Source: Orlajensenia leifsoniae (GTDB taxonomy: Bacteria; Actinomycetota; Actinomycetes; Actinomycetales; Microbacteriaceae). Taken from it: a stretch of 64,000 nt of DNA. The translations under genes were made by a program, and so were the position numbers. Positions 40,900 through 51,563 of the stretch are shown one piece after another. Below the pieces are notes generated by a model. That model had not been told where the DNA came from. It saw only the letters and a list, made by a program, of their open reading frames with translations, and made no database searches. Within the stretch, counting starts at the first letter, position 1. Each line of letters starts with the position of its first letter. The DNA lies in NCBI RefSeq assembly GCF_004570845.1, contig NZ_SPQZ01000003.1, forward strand, positions 1 to 64,000, given 5' to 3'.

Positions 40900-41885
40900 T
40901 TACTTGACGGCGCCGGCGGTCAGCCCGCCCACGATGTAGCGCTGCAGCAGCAGGAACAGCACCACGACGGGCACGGCGGCCATGATCGCCCCGGCCGAGA
41001 AGGCGCTCCAGTCCGCGTAGCGCGGGTTGGAGACCAGCTTCACGAGCCCGACGGCGAGGGTCTGCTTGTCGGGGTCGATGAGCACCACGCTCGCGATCAC
41101 GTAGTCGCCGAAGGTGGCGATGAACGACAGCAACGCGACCACCGCGAGGATCGGCGCGACCAGCCGCAGGATGATCGTGAAGAAGATGCGCGCGTGGCCG
41201 GCTCCGTCGATCTTCGCCGCCTCATCGATCGAGGCGGGAATGGTGTTGAAGAACCCGTACATGAGGAAGGTGTTCACGCCGAGGGCGCCGCCCAGGTAGA
41301 CCATGATGAGGCCGATGTGGGTGTTGAGGCCGATCGCCGGGAAGAGATCGCCGATCGCGTTCAGCAGCAGGAAGATCGCGACGACGGCCAGCATCTGCGG
41401 GAACATCTGCACGACGACGATGGTCACGAGCCCGAAGCGGCGGCCCGTGAACCGCATCCGCGAGAACGAGTAGGCGGCGAGGGCTCCGAGGAACACCGTC
41501 GCGATGGCGGTGATGCTCGCGATGATGATGGTGTTCCAGTACCAGGGCAGGTACGGGACCTGCGGGTCGGTGAGGATGCGCGCGTAGCTGTCGAGCCCGA
41601 ACTTCGAGAACAGGGCGTTCGAGCCGGTCAGAGTGCCCTTCGGGTTCAGCGAGGCCGACAGCACGAAGACGAGCGGGAACAACGCGAAGACGCTCACGAT
41701 CACGCCGACCAGGTGGCGCCAGCCCGTCGCACCGAACCAGCGGCCGAAGTTGAACGGGCGACGCCTGTCGGCGGGTCCACGCAGGTGCGGGGGCGGCGTC
41801 GGGTTCTGGGCCGCGGCATCGGCCTCGAGGATCAGGGCCTCGGTGAGGCCGACATTGGTGCCGGGCACCGGCTTCTGCGCGTTCA

Positions 41886-41886
<1 letters not shown>
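40900..41886 (-). CDS. malG: maltose/maltodextrin ABC permease MalG-like
   Basis: 328 residues with six helices after a 65-residue cytoplasmic tail. The EAA loop EAAKIDGAGHARIFFTIILRLVAPIL is the ATPase contact; YGFFNTIPASIDEAAKIDG and LASLNPKGTLTG-like segments fit MalG. The ATG overlaps the malF stop by one base. No ATPase gene follows, so the transporter must borrow an MsiK-type shared ATPase encoded elsewhere. Confidence 0.88.
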
Positions 41887-43505
<1,619 letters not shown>

Positions 43506-43582
43506 GTACATCCTCGTTCTCGTCGCCCGGGGTTCGCATCGTCGGCTCTACGCCTCGTCAACGTCGCCCGACGAACACCGAA

Positions 43583-43617
43583 ACCCGGTGCGGATGCCGT
43601 CGGCATCCGCACCGGGT
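43583..43617 (-). promoter_or_regulatory. 16-bp stem-loop between malE and malF
   Basis: Perfect arms 43583-43598 and 43602-43617 (ACCCGGTGCGGATGCC and its complement) with a 3-base loop, 13 bases beyond the malE stop. No T-run follows; it probably limits read-through into malFG or protects the malE message. Confidence 0.65.
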
Positions 43618-43629
43618 CGATGGGTCGTG

Positions 43630-44865
43630 TTACTTGATGGCGGCCTGCACGTCGCTGGCCAGCTTCTGCCAGGTCGTGACGGGGTCTGCGCCGTTGATGA
43701 TCGCAGCCTCGGCGATGCCCCAGTACTGCCAGACCGAACCCATGGCCGGGATGGCCGGCATCGGAACGGCGTCAGCGCCGACGGTCTCGAAGCCCTTGAT
43801 GATCGGGTCCTCGGATGCAGCCTCGGCTGCGGCCGTGAGGGCGGGCAGCACGTTGCCGGCCTTGAACAGCTCGAGCTGCACGGCCTCGGTGCCGATGTAG
43901 TTGACGAGGAAGTCGGTCGCGGCGACCTTGTTCTTCGACTCGGCGCTCATGAAGAAGCCCTTCACACCGGCGAACGGCTGTGCGGCCTGGTCGGTGGGGC
44001 TCGGGATCGGGTCGATGGCGACGTTGATGCCGGCATCCGTCGCCGCGCCCACGTTCCACGGGCCGGTCAGCCAGAAGGCGGCCGTGCCGTCGAGGAAGGC
44101 CTGCTTGGCGATGTCACCGTCGATGTCGGTGTTGAAGGCGCCGGTGCCGTTCTTGCCCTGGCTGCCGAGCCAGGTGGCGAACTGCTCGCCGCCGGCGTTG
44201 CCGAGCTGGAGGTCGGTGGGGTCGTAGCCCTCGGCTCCGGAGCCGAAGACGGGAGCACCGAACGCGGTCTGGAACGGGTAGAGGTGGTACGGGTCGCCCT
44301 CGGCGCCCTGCTGCACGACGAACGGCTGGGTGAGGCCGGCGGCCTTGCCCTTGGCGATCATGTCGTCGAAGCTCGTGGCCGGCTCGGCGACGAGGTCGGC
44401 GTTGCGCAGCATCGCGATGTTCTCGACGGCGTAGGGCAGGAGGTAGGTCGTGCCCTCGTAAGTCGAGGCGTCGATGGCGACGGGGAGGTAGTCGGCTGCG
44501 GCGTCGCCGAGCTCGAGCGGAGCGACGACACCGTTGGTCGAGAGCTCACCGAGCCAGTCGTGGGCGCCCATGACGATGTCGGGGCCCTTGCCGGTCGGAA
44601 CCTGCTGGATGAAGTCGTCCTTGATGGTCGACGTGTCCTTGCCGACGAGCTTCACGTCGATGCCGGTCTTCTCGCTGTACTCAGCGGCTGCACCCTTCAG
44701 CGCGTCAACGCGCTCGGAGTCCACCCACACGGTCAGGGAGCTGGTGCTGCCGCTGGCCTTCGTGTCGTCGGAACCGCCGGTGCTGGCCGAGCAACCCGAC
44801 AGAACCACGGCGGCCGTGAGCGCTACGGCTCCGAGCCCCACAAGACCCTTCTTCTTCACCATCAT
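43630..44865 (-). CDS. malE: maltose/maltodextrin-binding lipoprotein MalE-like
   Basis: 411 residues. Lipoprotein signal KKKGLVGLGAVALTAAVVLSGC (Cys25) and a Ser/Gly linker, then an extracellular solute-binding family 1 protein: LTVWVDSERVDALKGAAAEYSEKTGIDVKLVG, GPDIVMGAHDWLGELSTNGVVAPLE and AAFWLTGPWNVGAATDAG match MalE. It is first in the operon malEFG and is expressed from a strong promoter covered by a LacI-type operator. Confidence 0.88.
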   Translation of the reverse strand: MMVKKKGLVGLGAVALTAAVVLSGCSASTGGSDDTKASGSTSSLTVWVDSERVDALKGAAAEYSEKTGIDVKLVGKDTSTIKDDFIQQVPTGKGPDIVMGAHDWLGELSTNGVVAPLELGDAAADYLPVAIDASTYEGTTYLLPYAVENIAMLRNADLVAEPATSFDDMIAKGKAAGLTQPFVVQQGAEGDPYHLYPFQTAFGAPVFGSGAEGYDPTDLQLGNAGGEQFATWLGSQGKNGTGAFNTDIDGDIAKQAFLDGTAAFWLTGPWNVGAATDAGINVAIDPIPSPTDQAAQPFAGVKGFFMSAESKNKVAATDFLVNYIGTEAVQLELFKAGNVLPALTAAAEAASEDPIIKGFETVGADAVPMPAIPAMGSVWQYWGIAEAAIINGADPVTTWQKLASDVQAAIK

Positions 44866-44958
44866 TGGTGTCGCCTCTCGTTATGAACGCTGATGTGGAG
44901 AGAAATCCTTCACCCGCGGGAGGCGCGAAAGGTCGTTCTCTCGACTCGCCTGCAGAAA

Positions 44959-44972
44959 TGCAAGCGATTACA
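44959..44972. promoter_or_regulatory. LacI/MalR-type operator of malE
   Basis: TGCAAGCGATTACA, a CG-centred palindrome with two mismatches, directly downstream of the malE -10 and covering its transcription start. It matches the operator at 45055-45070. Confidence 0.65.
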
Positions 44973-45001
44973 TGTATACCCGCTCGGACGGGTAACGCCA
45001 A
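44973..45001 (-). promoter_or_regulatory. malE promoter
   Basis: Minus-strand TTGGCG (44996-45001) and TATACA (44973-44978) with a 17-base spacer, one of the best sigma-70-type promoters in the window. Confidence 0.65.
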
Positions 45002-45054
45002 ACTGCGCAAGGAGAACCGATACGGGGTTGTGACCTCTGATACCTGCCCGAAAC

Positions 45055-45070
45055 ATGCAATCGCTTGCAT
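45055..45070. promoter_or_regulatory. LacI/MalR-type operator of the alpha-glucosidase gene
   Basis: ATGCAATCGCTTGCAT has perfect 6-base arms. It covers the -35 zone of the promoter whose -10 is TATGGT at 45086-45091. Confidence 0.7.
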
Positions 45071-45097
45071 TTCGCCGATTTCGCGTATGGTGTCGCC

Positions 45098-46927
45098 ATG
45101 AGCACTGAGAAGACCGTGGCCGCCGAGGCGAGCCCCGCGGCCGCCGTCGGCGACGCGTCCGAGGCCGCATCCGCTTCCACGAATCCGGCCTCGGAATGGT
45201 GGAGAACCGCCGTCATCTACCAGATCTACCCGCGTTCCTTCGCCGACGCGAACGGTGACGGCATGGGCGATCTGGCCGGCATCACCCACCGACTCCCGGC
45301 GCTCGCCGACCTCGGTGTCGACGCGATCTGGCTCTCGCCGTTCTACACCTCGCCTCAGCGCGACGCCGGCTACGACGTCGCCGATTACTGCGACATCGAC
45401 CCGCTCTTCGGAACCCTGACCGACTTCGACGTGATGAAGGACGCCGCGCACGCCCTCGGCATCCGTGTGATCGTCGACCTCGTCCCCAACCACTCGTCGA
45501 GCGACCACGTCTGGTTCCAGGCCGCCCTCGCGTCTCCGGCCGGCAGCGTGGAGCGCGAGCACTACATGTTCCGCGATGGCCTGGGCGAGAACGGCGAGCT
45601 GCCGCCCAACAACTGGGAGTCCGTGTTCGGCGGGGCCGCCTGGACCCGCGTGACCGAGCCCGACGGAACCCCCGGCCAGTGGTACCTGCACCTCTTCGAC
45701 TCCTCGCAGCCCGACCTCAACTGGGACGACCCCTGGGTGCGCGAGCAGTTCCGCGACATCCTGCGGTTCTGGCTCGACCGCGGAGTCGACGGCTTCCGGG
45801 TCGACGTGGCCCACGGCATGGTGAAGAAGACCGGCCTGCCCGACTACACGCCCGCCGAGGGTACCGGCAGCATGGGCGGCGGCACAGCCACGCTCGAGCC
45901 GGCCATCAGCACCGAGCTGCCCGACCTGCCGCCGTACTGGGGCCAGGACGGCGTGCACGACATCTACCGCGACTGGCGCGAGCTCCTCGACACCTACCCC
46001 GGCGAGCGCATCCTCGCGGCCGAGGCCTGGGTCGATCCGCTGTCGCGCATGGCCGATTGGGTGCGTCCGGATGAGATGCACCAGGCCTTCAACTTCGCCT
46101 ACCTCGAGACACCGTGGGATGCCGCGGCCCTCCGCTCGGTCATCGACGAGTCGCTCGAGGCCTTCGCGGCCGTCGGCGCCCCGTCGACGTGGGTGCTCTC
46201 CAACCACGACGTGGTGCGCCACGCCTCGCGCCTCGCGCTCACCGCCGAGAACCTGCAGGGCCACGGAATCGGCCCGAAGACCGTCGGTCTCCCCGATCCC
46301 GAGGTCGGCCTGCGCCGGGCGCGCGCCGCGACGGCGCTCATGCTCGCGCTCCCGGGTTCCGCCTACCTGTACCAGGGCGAGGAGCTCGGCCTCCCGGAGG
46401 TCATCGACCTGCCCGACGACGCCCGCGAGGACCCCACCTGGTTCCGCACGAACGGCGAACGCTACGGACGAGACGGATGCCGCGTGCCCATCCCGTGGGA
46501 GACCGGCGGTCCGTCCTACGGCTTCGGCCCGACGACAGCGTCCTGGCTCCCGCAGCCGGCCGCGTGGGCGCAGTTCGCCCGCGACCAGCAGGCCGGCGTC
46601 GAGGGATCGACGCTCGAGCTCTACAAGCGCGCCCTGCGGTTGCGTCGCACGTACGCGCTCGCCTCGGGCTCGCTCGTGTGGGGTGAGTCCGGCGCTGCTT
46701 CCGGCGCGGCTGGCGCTGGCGCCGGTGCTGCGGCTGGTGCTGATGCCGCGGCTGATGCTGATGCTGCGGACGCCGACGTGCTGGTCGTGCGCAACGGGTC
46801 GGTCACCGTCGTCGCCAACACCGGCACCGCTCCAGTGGAGCTGCCCGCCGGCGAGGTGCTGCTGAGCAGCGCGCCCCTCACCGGCCGCACCCTCCCGGCC
46901 GACACGACGGTCTGGCTCGCCGCCTGA
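45098..46927 (+). CDS. GH13 alpha-glucosidase (oligo-1,6-glucosidase group)
   Basis: 609 residues. AVIYQIYPRSFADANGDGMGDLAGI, DLVPNHSS, GFRVDVAHGM (nucleophile Asp), ILAAEAWVD (acid Glu) and LSNHDVVRH are the GH13 set, with YLYQGEELGLPEV typical of alpha-glucosidases. The C-terminal beta domain contains an Ala/Gly/Asp run of about 35 residues before VLVVRNGSVTVVANTG, apparently a simple-sequence expansion. It hydrolyses imported maltodextrin to glucose in the cytosol. TATGGT ends 6 bases before the ATG, so it is probably leaderless. Divergent from malE under shared operators. Confidence 0.87.
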   Translation: MSTEKTVAAEASPAAAVGDASEAASASTNPASEWWRTAVIYQIYPRSFADANGDGMGDLAGITHRLPALADLGVDAIWLSPFYTSPQRDAGYDVADYCDIDPLFGTLTDFDVMKDAAHALGIRVIVDLVPNHSSSDHVWFQAALASPAGSVEREHYMFRDGLGENGELPPNNWESVFGGAAWTRVTEPDGTPGQWYLHLFDSSQPDLNWDDPWVREQFRDILRFWLDRGVDGFRVDVAHGMVKKTGLPDYTPAEGTGSMGGGTATLEPAISTELPDLPPYWGQDGVHDIYRDWRELLDTYPGERILAAEAWVDPLSRMADWVRPDEMHQAFNFAYLETPWDAAALRSVIDESLEAFAAVGAPSTWVLSNHDVVRHASRLALTAENLQGHGIGPKTVGLPDPEVGLRRARAATALMLALPGSAYLYQGEELGLPEVIDLPDDAREDPTWFRTNGERYGRDGCRVPIPWETGGPSYGFGPTTASWLPQPAAWAQFARDQQAGVEGSTLELYKRALRLRRTYALASGSLVWGESGAASGAAGAGAGAAAGADAAADADAADADVLVVRNGSVTVVANTGTAPVELPAGEVLLSSAPLTGRTLPADTTVWLAA

Positions 46928-46945
46928 CCCTGCACCTTCCTGCTC

Positions 46946-47010
46946 CATATGCAGGATGAGCTCGGTTTCAGGCCTCCTGGGCCCTCGAAACCGAGCTCAT
47001 CCTGCATATG
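46946..47010. repeat. long perfect inverted repeat, family A, copy 2
   Basis: 24-bp perfect arms (46946-46969 and 46987-47010) reading CATATGCAGGATGAGCTCGG plus TTTC, with a 17-base loop. Lies between the convergent alpha-glucosidase and DUF559 genes and contains the stop codon of the latter. Confidence 0.8.
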
Positions 47011-47905
47011 AGTAGGCGATCGGCCCTCGGGGACGGACGCTGCCCCATCGATGCTCATCCCGGCGCACCAACTCGAGGATCGCTCCTGCGATCTCGTCCC
47101 AGCGCGTCATGATCATCTTGTAGCTGAGCCTCAAGACGAGGTAGCCCCGCATCATCAGCGCGAAGTCGCGGCGTCGATCCTCCTCGAAGGCCTCGCCGGT
47201 GTGGAACTGCTCACCATCGAGCTCCAAGACGAGCCTGTCGCCGATGAGGATGTCGACTCGACCAGCGCCGGGAATGTACACCTGCGTGCGATGTCGAACC
47301 GCATTGCTGCGAAGGAGGAGCCTCACCAGAGTCTCGAGTCCGGAGTCCGCCGATGGGTCGGCCTGGTCGAACGCCCACCGCTTGGAGATCGGTACGTGTT
47401 GGCGCATCTCCGCGAGGTCCGCGCGTGTGATCAGCCGCCTGTTGAGTGCCGAGTCCAGCGCCACCAGAGCAGACCGGACGTCTCCGCAACGAAACATCTC
47501 GACCAAGGCGACCTGCAGAGAGTCCCTGCAGAGGTCGAGGCCGGCACGAGTGCTGTAGTGCACGCAGACCCGGTGCGCTTCTGCATCAAGCCGTTGTCTC
47601 CGGTCCAGAGGTGAGGCCAGCCGGCTCGCGGTTCGCTTCACTCTGACGTGCAGCCTGTCGTCGCGAAGAGTCCAGAGGCCGAACGACTGGGCGACGGATG
47701 CGCCCGTCAAGGTGCCTCCCACGCGCACCGCGCACGTGATCTCCTCCGCAGTGCCCGGGAGCGAGAACCATCCATCCCGGACGCGCGTCAGAGCACCTTG
47801 TCTGACAGCGGTGAGAACGACGGAGCGTGGAACTCCGAAGCTGTCGAGCGTGCGGTGGCTGGCGGCTCCCCCGACGCGGGCGACGAGTCCGAGTAGGTCA
47901 TCCAT
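46997..47905 (-). CDS. DUF559 endonuclease-like protein with AbiEi-type winged helix
   Basis: 302 residues. Residues 1-60 resemble the winged helix found at the start of AbiEi-family antitoxins (RTLDSFGVPRSVVLTAVRQGALTRVRDGWFSLPG). The C-terminal 100 residues are a DUF559/Vsr-type PD-(D/E)xK fold: GRVDILIGDRLVLELDGEQFHTGEAFEEDRRRDFALMMRGYLVLRLSYKMI, with the Asp and Glu-x-Asp metal ligands. Such proteins are abundant in actinobacteria with no settled function; no toxin gene stands beside it. The last residues (SYAG) and stop codon are encoded by the family A repeat. Confidence 0.75.
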   Translation of the reverse strand: MDDLLGLVARVGGAASHRTLDSFGVPRSVVLTAVRQGALTRVRDGWFSLPGTAEEITCAVRVGGTLTGASVAQSFGLWTLRDDRLHVRVKRTASRLASPLDRRQRLDAEAHRVCVHYSTRAGLDLCRDSLQVALVEMFRCGDVRSALVALDSALNRRLITRADLAEMRQHVPISKRWAFDQADPSADSGLETLVRLLLRSNAVRHRTQVYIPGAGRVDILIGDRLVLELDGEQFHTGEAFEEDRRRDFALMMRGYLVLRLSYKMIMTRWDEIAGAILELVRRDEHRWGSVRPRGPIAYSYAG

Positions 47906-47969
47906 GCCGCCAGCGTCGCGGCTGCGGCATCCGTGCGGGTCCGGATTCGAAGATCTGTGGATCGATCAG

Positions 47970-48028
47970 ATGCAGGACCACAGCCGTTTCGAGGCTGTGG
48001 AGAGAGTGGAACCCAGCTCATCCTGCAT
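47970..48028. repeat. inverted repeat, family A, copy 3 (variant)
   Basis: Outer arms ATGCAGGA and TCCTGCAT, with an inner hairpin CCACAGCC-GTTTCGA-GGCTGTGG. The right end AGCTCATCCTGCATATGAG is identical to that of copy 2. Confidence 0.65.
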
Positions 48029-48054
48029 ATGAGTCAGCTGCGGGAGGAGGCGCG

Positions 48055-49491
48055 TCAGTTGACGTTCGCGTAGAGCCACTCGAGCGGGTCGGTCCACGGA
48101 CCGGTCTTGCCGCCGAGACGGATCTCGAAGTGCAGGTGCGGGCCGGTCGACATGCCCGTGTCGCCGGTCTTGCCGATGACGTCGCCCACCTTCACGGTGT
48201 CGCCCTCCTTGAAGAGCATCGAACCGTGGATCATGTGCGCGTAGACGCTGGTGACGACCTGGCCGTTGATGACGTGGTCGATCATCATGTGCACGCCGAG
48301 GTCTCCGTCGCCGTCTTCGGCGTAGCTGACGACGCCGTCGGCGATGGCCTGGATGGGTGCGCCGAGGCCGGGGTTGAAGTCCTGGCCGTGGTGGTCGCTC
48401 GAGCAGCCGGCGCAGTCGCGGGCACCGAACTGGTCGCCGATGTGCACTCCGACGCGGAACGGCCACTGCACGGTTCCGTTGGGGTCGTTGGTGAACGATG
48501 CCTCGAGGCGGATGCCGCTCTCCGCGGCGACCTGGGCCACGGTCGAGGTGTCGTAGCCGTCGCGCTGCACGGCATAGGCCGACACGTCATCGCCCACGGT
48601 GACGGTCTGCGCGACTCCGCTGTCGGTGCCCGTGGCGGCGGCGATGGCCGCTGCCTGCTGCACGTCGGCAGCCGAGAGCAGCGCGTTGGCCGGAGTCGAG
48701 GTGGCGACGGCGAGGAGGGCGACGACGACGATCGCGAGGCCGGCCATCCCCTTCGCGGCGAGGTGACGCGAGACGCGACGGGTGACGGATGTCTGAGCCG
48801 GGACGGGGATCGGAGCCGTGGGAACTCCCGCACGCTCGGGCAGCGAGCGCACCGGAGCGGCTCGTCGGCCCCGCGAAGGTGCGGTGACGTCGTCGGCGAC
48901 GGTGCTGCGCGCCTCCCGCCGTGACGACGGCTGGGCGGGAGCAGGCGGGAGATCTGCCGCGGGAAGTTCGACACGGAGTGCAGCACGATCACGGCCGGGA
49001 ACCGACGTGGCGGGAACGATGGCGGGGAGGACTGCAGTCGACGGGGTGGCCGATGCGTCGTCGAAGGGCGCGTCGTCCGCAGCGGGAGCAGAAGCGCCAG
49101 CGAGAGCGACAGCAGGATCTGAAGCGGTGGCAGCGGCAGCCTCGGGAGCGGCATCCGGAGCAGTGACGCCCTCGGGATTCAGCAGTGCGAGGAAGGCGTC
49201 GTCAGCGGCGCGGGAAACGGAGGGGACGTCGGCCGGCACCGGAATCTCGAAGACGTCCGACTCGACCTCGGCGGCAGGGCTCTCCGCGGCAGGGCTCTCG
49301 GCGGCCGGGCTCTCGGCCACGACGGGCTGCGAGGCGGCGGAGGACTCGGGTGCGGACAGTGCCGCAGCGAGCTCGAGGGCACGCTCGCGTTCACGGATCT
49401 CGCGCCGGGTGAGGCCTGCATCCGGGGACCCTCCAACGCCAGACGAGGCTGGAGTCAGGGGGTCATGACGCAAAACGGTTACCTTCGGCAC
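48055..49491 (-). CDS. M23 family metallopeptidase (cell-wall endopeptidase)
   Basis: 478 residues. A long disordered Ala/Pro/Glu-rich cytoplasmic part (1-235, with three SPAAE repeats) precedes one transmembrane helix (about 247-268), a linker and the M23/LytM domain, with zinc motifs HHGQDF and HLHFEI. It cleaves peptidoglycan peptides outside the membrane or activates other hydrolases. The GTG at 49491 lacks a clear ribosome site; a TTG at 49473, preceded by GAAGG, is an alternative. The upstream gap holds GTAAC-type direct repeats, possible MtrA sites. Confidence 0.85.
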   Translation of the reverse strand: MPKVTVLRHDPLTPASSGVGGSPDAGLTRREIRERERALELAAALSAPESSAASQPVVAESPAAESPAAESPAAEVESDVFEIPVPADVPSVSRAADDAFLALLNPEGVTAPDAAPEAAAATASDPAVALAGASAPAADDAPFDDASATPSTAVLPAIVPATSVPGRDRAALRVELPAADLPPAPAQPSSRREARSTVADDVTAPSRGRRAAPVRSLPERAGVPTAPIPVPAQTSVTRRVSRHLAAKGMAGLAIVVVALLAVATSTPANALLSAADVQQAAAIAAATGTDSGVAQTVTVGDDVSAYAVQRDGYDTSTVAQVAAESGIRLEASFTNDPNGTVQWPFRVGVHIGDQFGARDCAGCSSDHHGQDFNPGLGAPIQAIADGVVSYAEDGDGDLGVHMMIDHVINGQVVTSVYAHMIHGSMLFKEGDTVKVGDVIGKTGDTGMSTGPHLHFEIRLGGKTGPWTDPLEWLYANVN

Positions 49492-49527
49492 AGGATGGAA
49501 CGGGGCGCCACCGGTCAGGGGATACCG

Positions 49528-49551
49528 GTAACGGATTGGTAAAGGCTAACG
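49528..49551. promoter_or_regulatory. possible MtrA box upstream of the M23 peptidase
   Basis: GTAACGGATTGGTAAAGGCTAACG on the plus strand: GTAAC at 49528 and GTAAA at 49539 are 11 bases apart with a third TAAC at 49547. Confidence 0.35.
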
Positions 49552-49699
49552 AAGCCCACCTGAAAACTCTATGTATATGAGTGGAATCACCCCCACAAGA
49601 GTCACAAACGATCATAACCGCCGCCACCTGTGCGCCCGTACAGGTACACCCGGTGTTCACACTGGTTCCGTCGTCGTGGGTGGGGAGGAACAGCGCCGA

Positions 49700-50515
49700 T
49701 CAGGCCGTGTATCCGGCCTCGATCAGCAGGCCCTCGAAAGCGTCGAAAAGAGCCGGTTCAGCCGCGATGGTCATGGCCGTGCTCTCGGCTGCGCCGCCGA
49801 CTCCGCCCACTTTCGCCCCGGCTTCGCGCGCGATCAGGCCGCCGGCGGCGTGGTCCCAGGGATTGAGCCCGCGCTCGAAGTGGACGTCGAGTCGACCAGC
49901 CGCGAGGTAGCTCAGATCGAGCGCCGCCGAGCCGATGCGTCGGATGTCGCGCACTCTCGGCAGGATCGTGCGCAGGATCTCGGCCTGCGCCGCGCGCGTC
50001 TCCGACGAATAGGAGAAGCCCGTGGCCACAAGTGCGTAGGGCAGCTCCACGCCCTGGTTGACCGCGAGGCGGGTGTCGCCGAGCCACGCTCCTCCCCCGG
50101 CGCTCGCGCGGTAGGTCTCGCCCGCCGCAGGGCCGACGACGACCCCGGCGAGCGCGTTCCAGGTCGCCGGGTCGGGGTCGCCCTCCACGACGGCGACGCT
50201 CACAGCCCAGGCCGGCAGCCCGTAGAGGAAGTTGACGGTGCCGTCGATGGGGTCGACGACCCAGGTGAGGCCGCTCGACCCGCCCGAGGCATCCGATTCC
50301 TCGCCGAAGAAGCCGTCGTTCGGCCGGGCGTCGGCAATGAGCGAGCGGATGAGCGCCTCGGTCTCGCGATCGGCCTGGGTCACGATGTCGGTCGGCCCCG
50401 ACTTCGTGGCGGCGACGTCGACTCCCTCGCGACGGCGCTGCAGGGCGAGGGCGCCTGCCTGCGTCGCGATGTCGTGGGCGAGGGTGAGCAGGTCGGAGTT
50501 CGCGGCAGCGGTCAT
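49700..50515 (-). CDS. inositol monophosphatase family protein
   Basis: 271 residues. The metal motifs are complete: GEES (Glu in FFGEESDAS), DPIDGTVNF (WVVDPIDGTVNFLYG) and the third Asp in NPWDHAAGGLIAREAG. These Mg-dependent phosphatases act on inositol-1-phosphate, histidinol phosphate or nucleotides such as PAP; the exact substrate is not readable. Cytosolic. TAGCGT 7 bases before the ATG suggests a leaderless message. Standing alone. Confidence 0.87.
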   Translation of the reverse strand: MTAAANSDLLTLAHDIATQAGALALQRRREGVDVAATKSGPTDIVTQADRETEALIRSLIADARPNDGFFGEESDASGGSSGLTWVVDPIDGTVNFLYGLPAWAVSVAVVEGDPDPATWNALAGVVVGPAAGETYRASAGGGAWLGDTRLAVNQGVELPYALVATGFSYSSETRAAQAEILRTILPRVRDIRRIGSAALDLSYLAAGRLDVHFERGLNPWDHAAGGLIAREAGAKVGGVGGAAESTAMTIAAEPALFDAFEGLLIEAGYTA

Positions 50516-50612
50516 GACGGCAACGCTACTCCGGGCGACGGATGCCGCTCCGGGAGACGGACGGTGACGGATGCCGCCCCGAGCCGAGCGGCATCCGTCA
50601 CCCGCACCGGGA

Positions 50613-51470
50613 TCAGACGATCGCGGTGCGCAGCCCGTCGACGAGCGGCGTCGTCGGCCGACCGATGAGACGCGCGAGGTCGCCGCTCGTCTCCGCGAGC
50701 AGTCCGTCGCGGATGTTGCCGTCGAGCGCCACGACGAATCCGGCAGTGCCCTCGTCGAGCCCGGCGGCGGCCAGCGCCGCGAGGTGCTCCTCGGGGCTCA
50801 GCGACCGGAAGGTCACCGGAGTGCCGAGAACCTCGGAAGCCGCCTCCGCGAGTTCGGCGAAGCTCCAGGCGACGTCGCCGCTCAACTCGTAGACCACGCC
50901 CTCGTGGCCGTCGGTCGTGAGCACGACGGCCGCAGCCTCGGCGTAGTCGGCGCGGCTGGCGCTCGAGACGCGGCCGTCGCCCACGGAGGCTGCGATGACG
51001 CCACTGGGGCCGGCATCCGTCACGGTCCCGACGTAGTTCTCGGTGTACCAGCCGTTGCGGAGGATCGTGACGGGGAGGCCGGATGCCTGCAGCAGGTCCT
51101 CGGTCGCCTTGTGCTCCGGCGCGAGGACGAGAGGGGAGGTCGTGGCCTTCGGTGCGCTCGTGTAGACGATGCGCCCGACGCCGGCTGCGACCGCCGCGTC
51201 GATGGCGTTTCGGTGCTGCTCGACGCGCTGGCCGACCTCGCTGCCCGAGACGAGGAGCACGGCGTCGGCGCCGTCGAAGGCGGCGGTGAGGGACGCGGCA
51301 TCCGTGTAGTCGATGCGCGCGGTGCGCACTCCGCGCTCGGCGAGGTCGGCGAGCTTCTCGACCGAGCGACCTCCGGCGACGATGGTGGCGGGTGCGACGC
51401 CGCGTGCGAGGAGGGATTCGACGGCGAGGCGTCCGAGGTGGCCGGTGGCTCCGGTGACGACGATGGTCAT
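50613..51470 (-). CDS. NmrA/QorB-like NAD(P)H-binding oxidoreductase
   Basis: 285 residues of atypical short-chain dehydrogenase. VVTGATGHLGRLAVESLLARGV gives the dinucleotide site, GADAVLLVSGSEVGQRVEQHRNAIDAA and LRNGWYTENYVG match the QorB/NmrA group, which are quinone reductases or redox sensors. AAAGGACC precedes the ATG. It is divergent from a HxlR regulator, the standard arrangement in which HxlR senses quinones or aldehydes and controls the reductase. Confidence 0.85.
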   Translation of the reverse strand: MTIVVTGATGHLGRLAVESLLARGVAPATIVAGGRSVEKLADLAERGVRTARIDYTDAASLTAAFDGADAVLLVSGSEVGQRVEQHRNAIDAAVAAGVGRIVYTSAPKATTSPLVLAPEHKATEDLLQASGLPVTILRNGWYTENYVGTVTDAGPSGVIAASVGDGRVSSASRADYAEAAAVVLTTDGHEGVVYELSGDVAWSFAELAEAASEVLGTPVTFRSLSPEEHLAALAAAGLDEGTAGFVVALDGNIRDGLLAETSGDLARLIGRPTTPLVDGLRTAIV

Positions 51471-51563
51471 GATGAGGTCCTTTCCCGAGGGAGGAAGTCA
51501 GAGGTTGCGAACTGCGTACGGGGGTGCCAACGGAAGGCCGACGGGATTACTTCCCACCGTGCA

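Noticed and set aside
46997-47905. AbiE-type toxin-antitoxin system.
   Set aside because: Only the winged-helix part resembles AbiEi; there is no AbiEii nucleotidyltransferase next to it, and the C-terminal domain is DUF559.
49492-49699. Possible cyclic di-AMP (ydaO) riboswitch upstream of the M23 peptidase, because GGGGGTGATTCC occurs on the minus strand.
   Set aside because: Only one short block resembles the motif; the conserved downstream segments and paired stems are not found in order. A GTAAC-repeat explanation fits the gap better.
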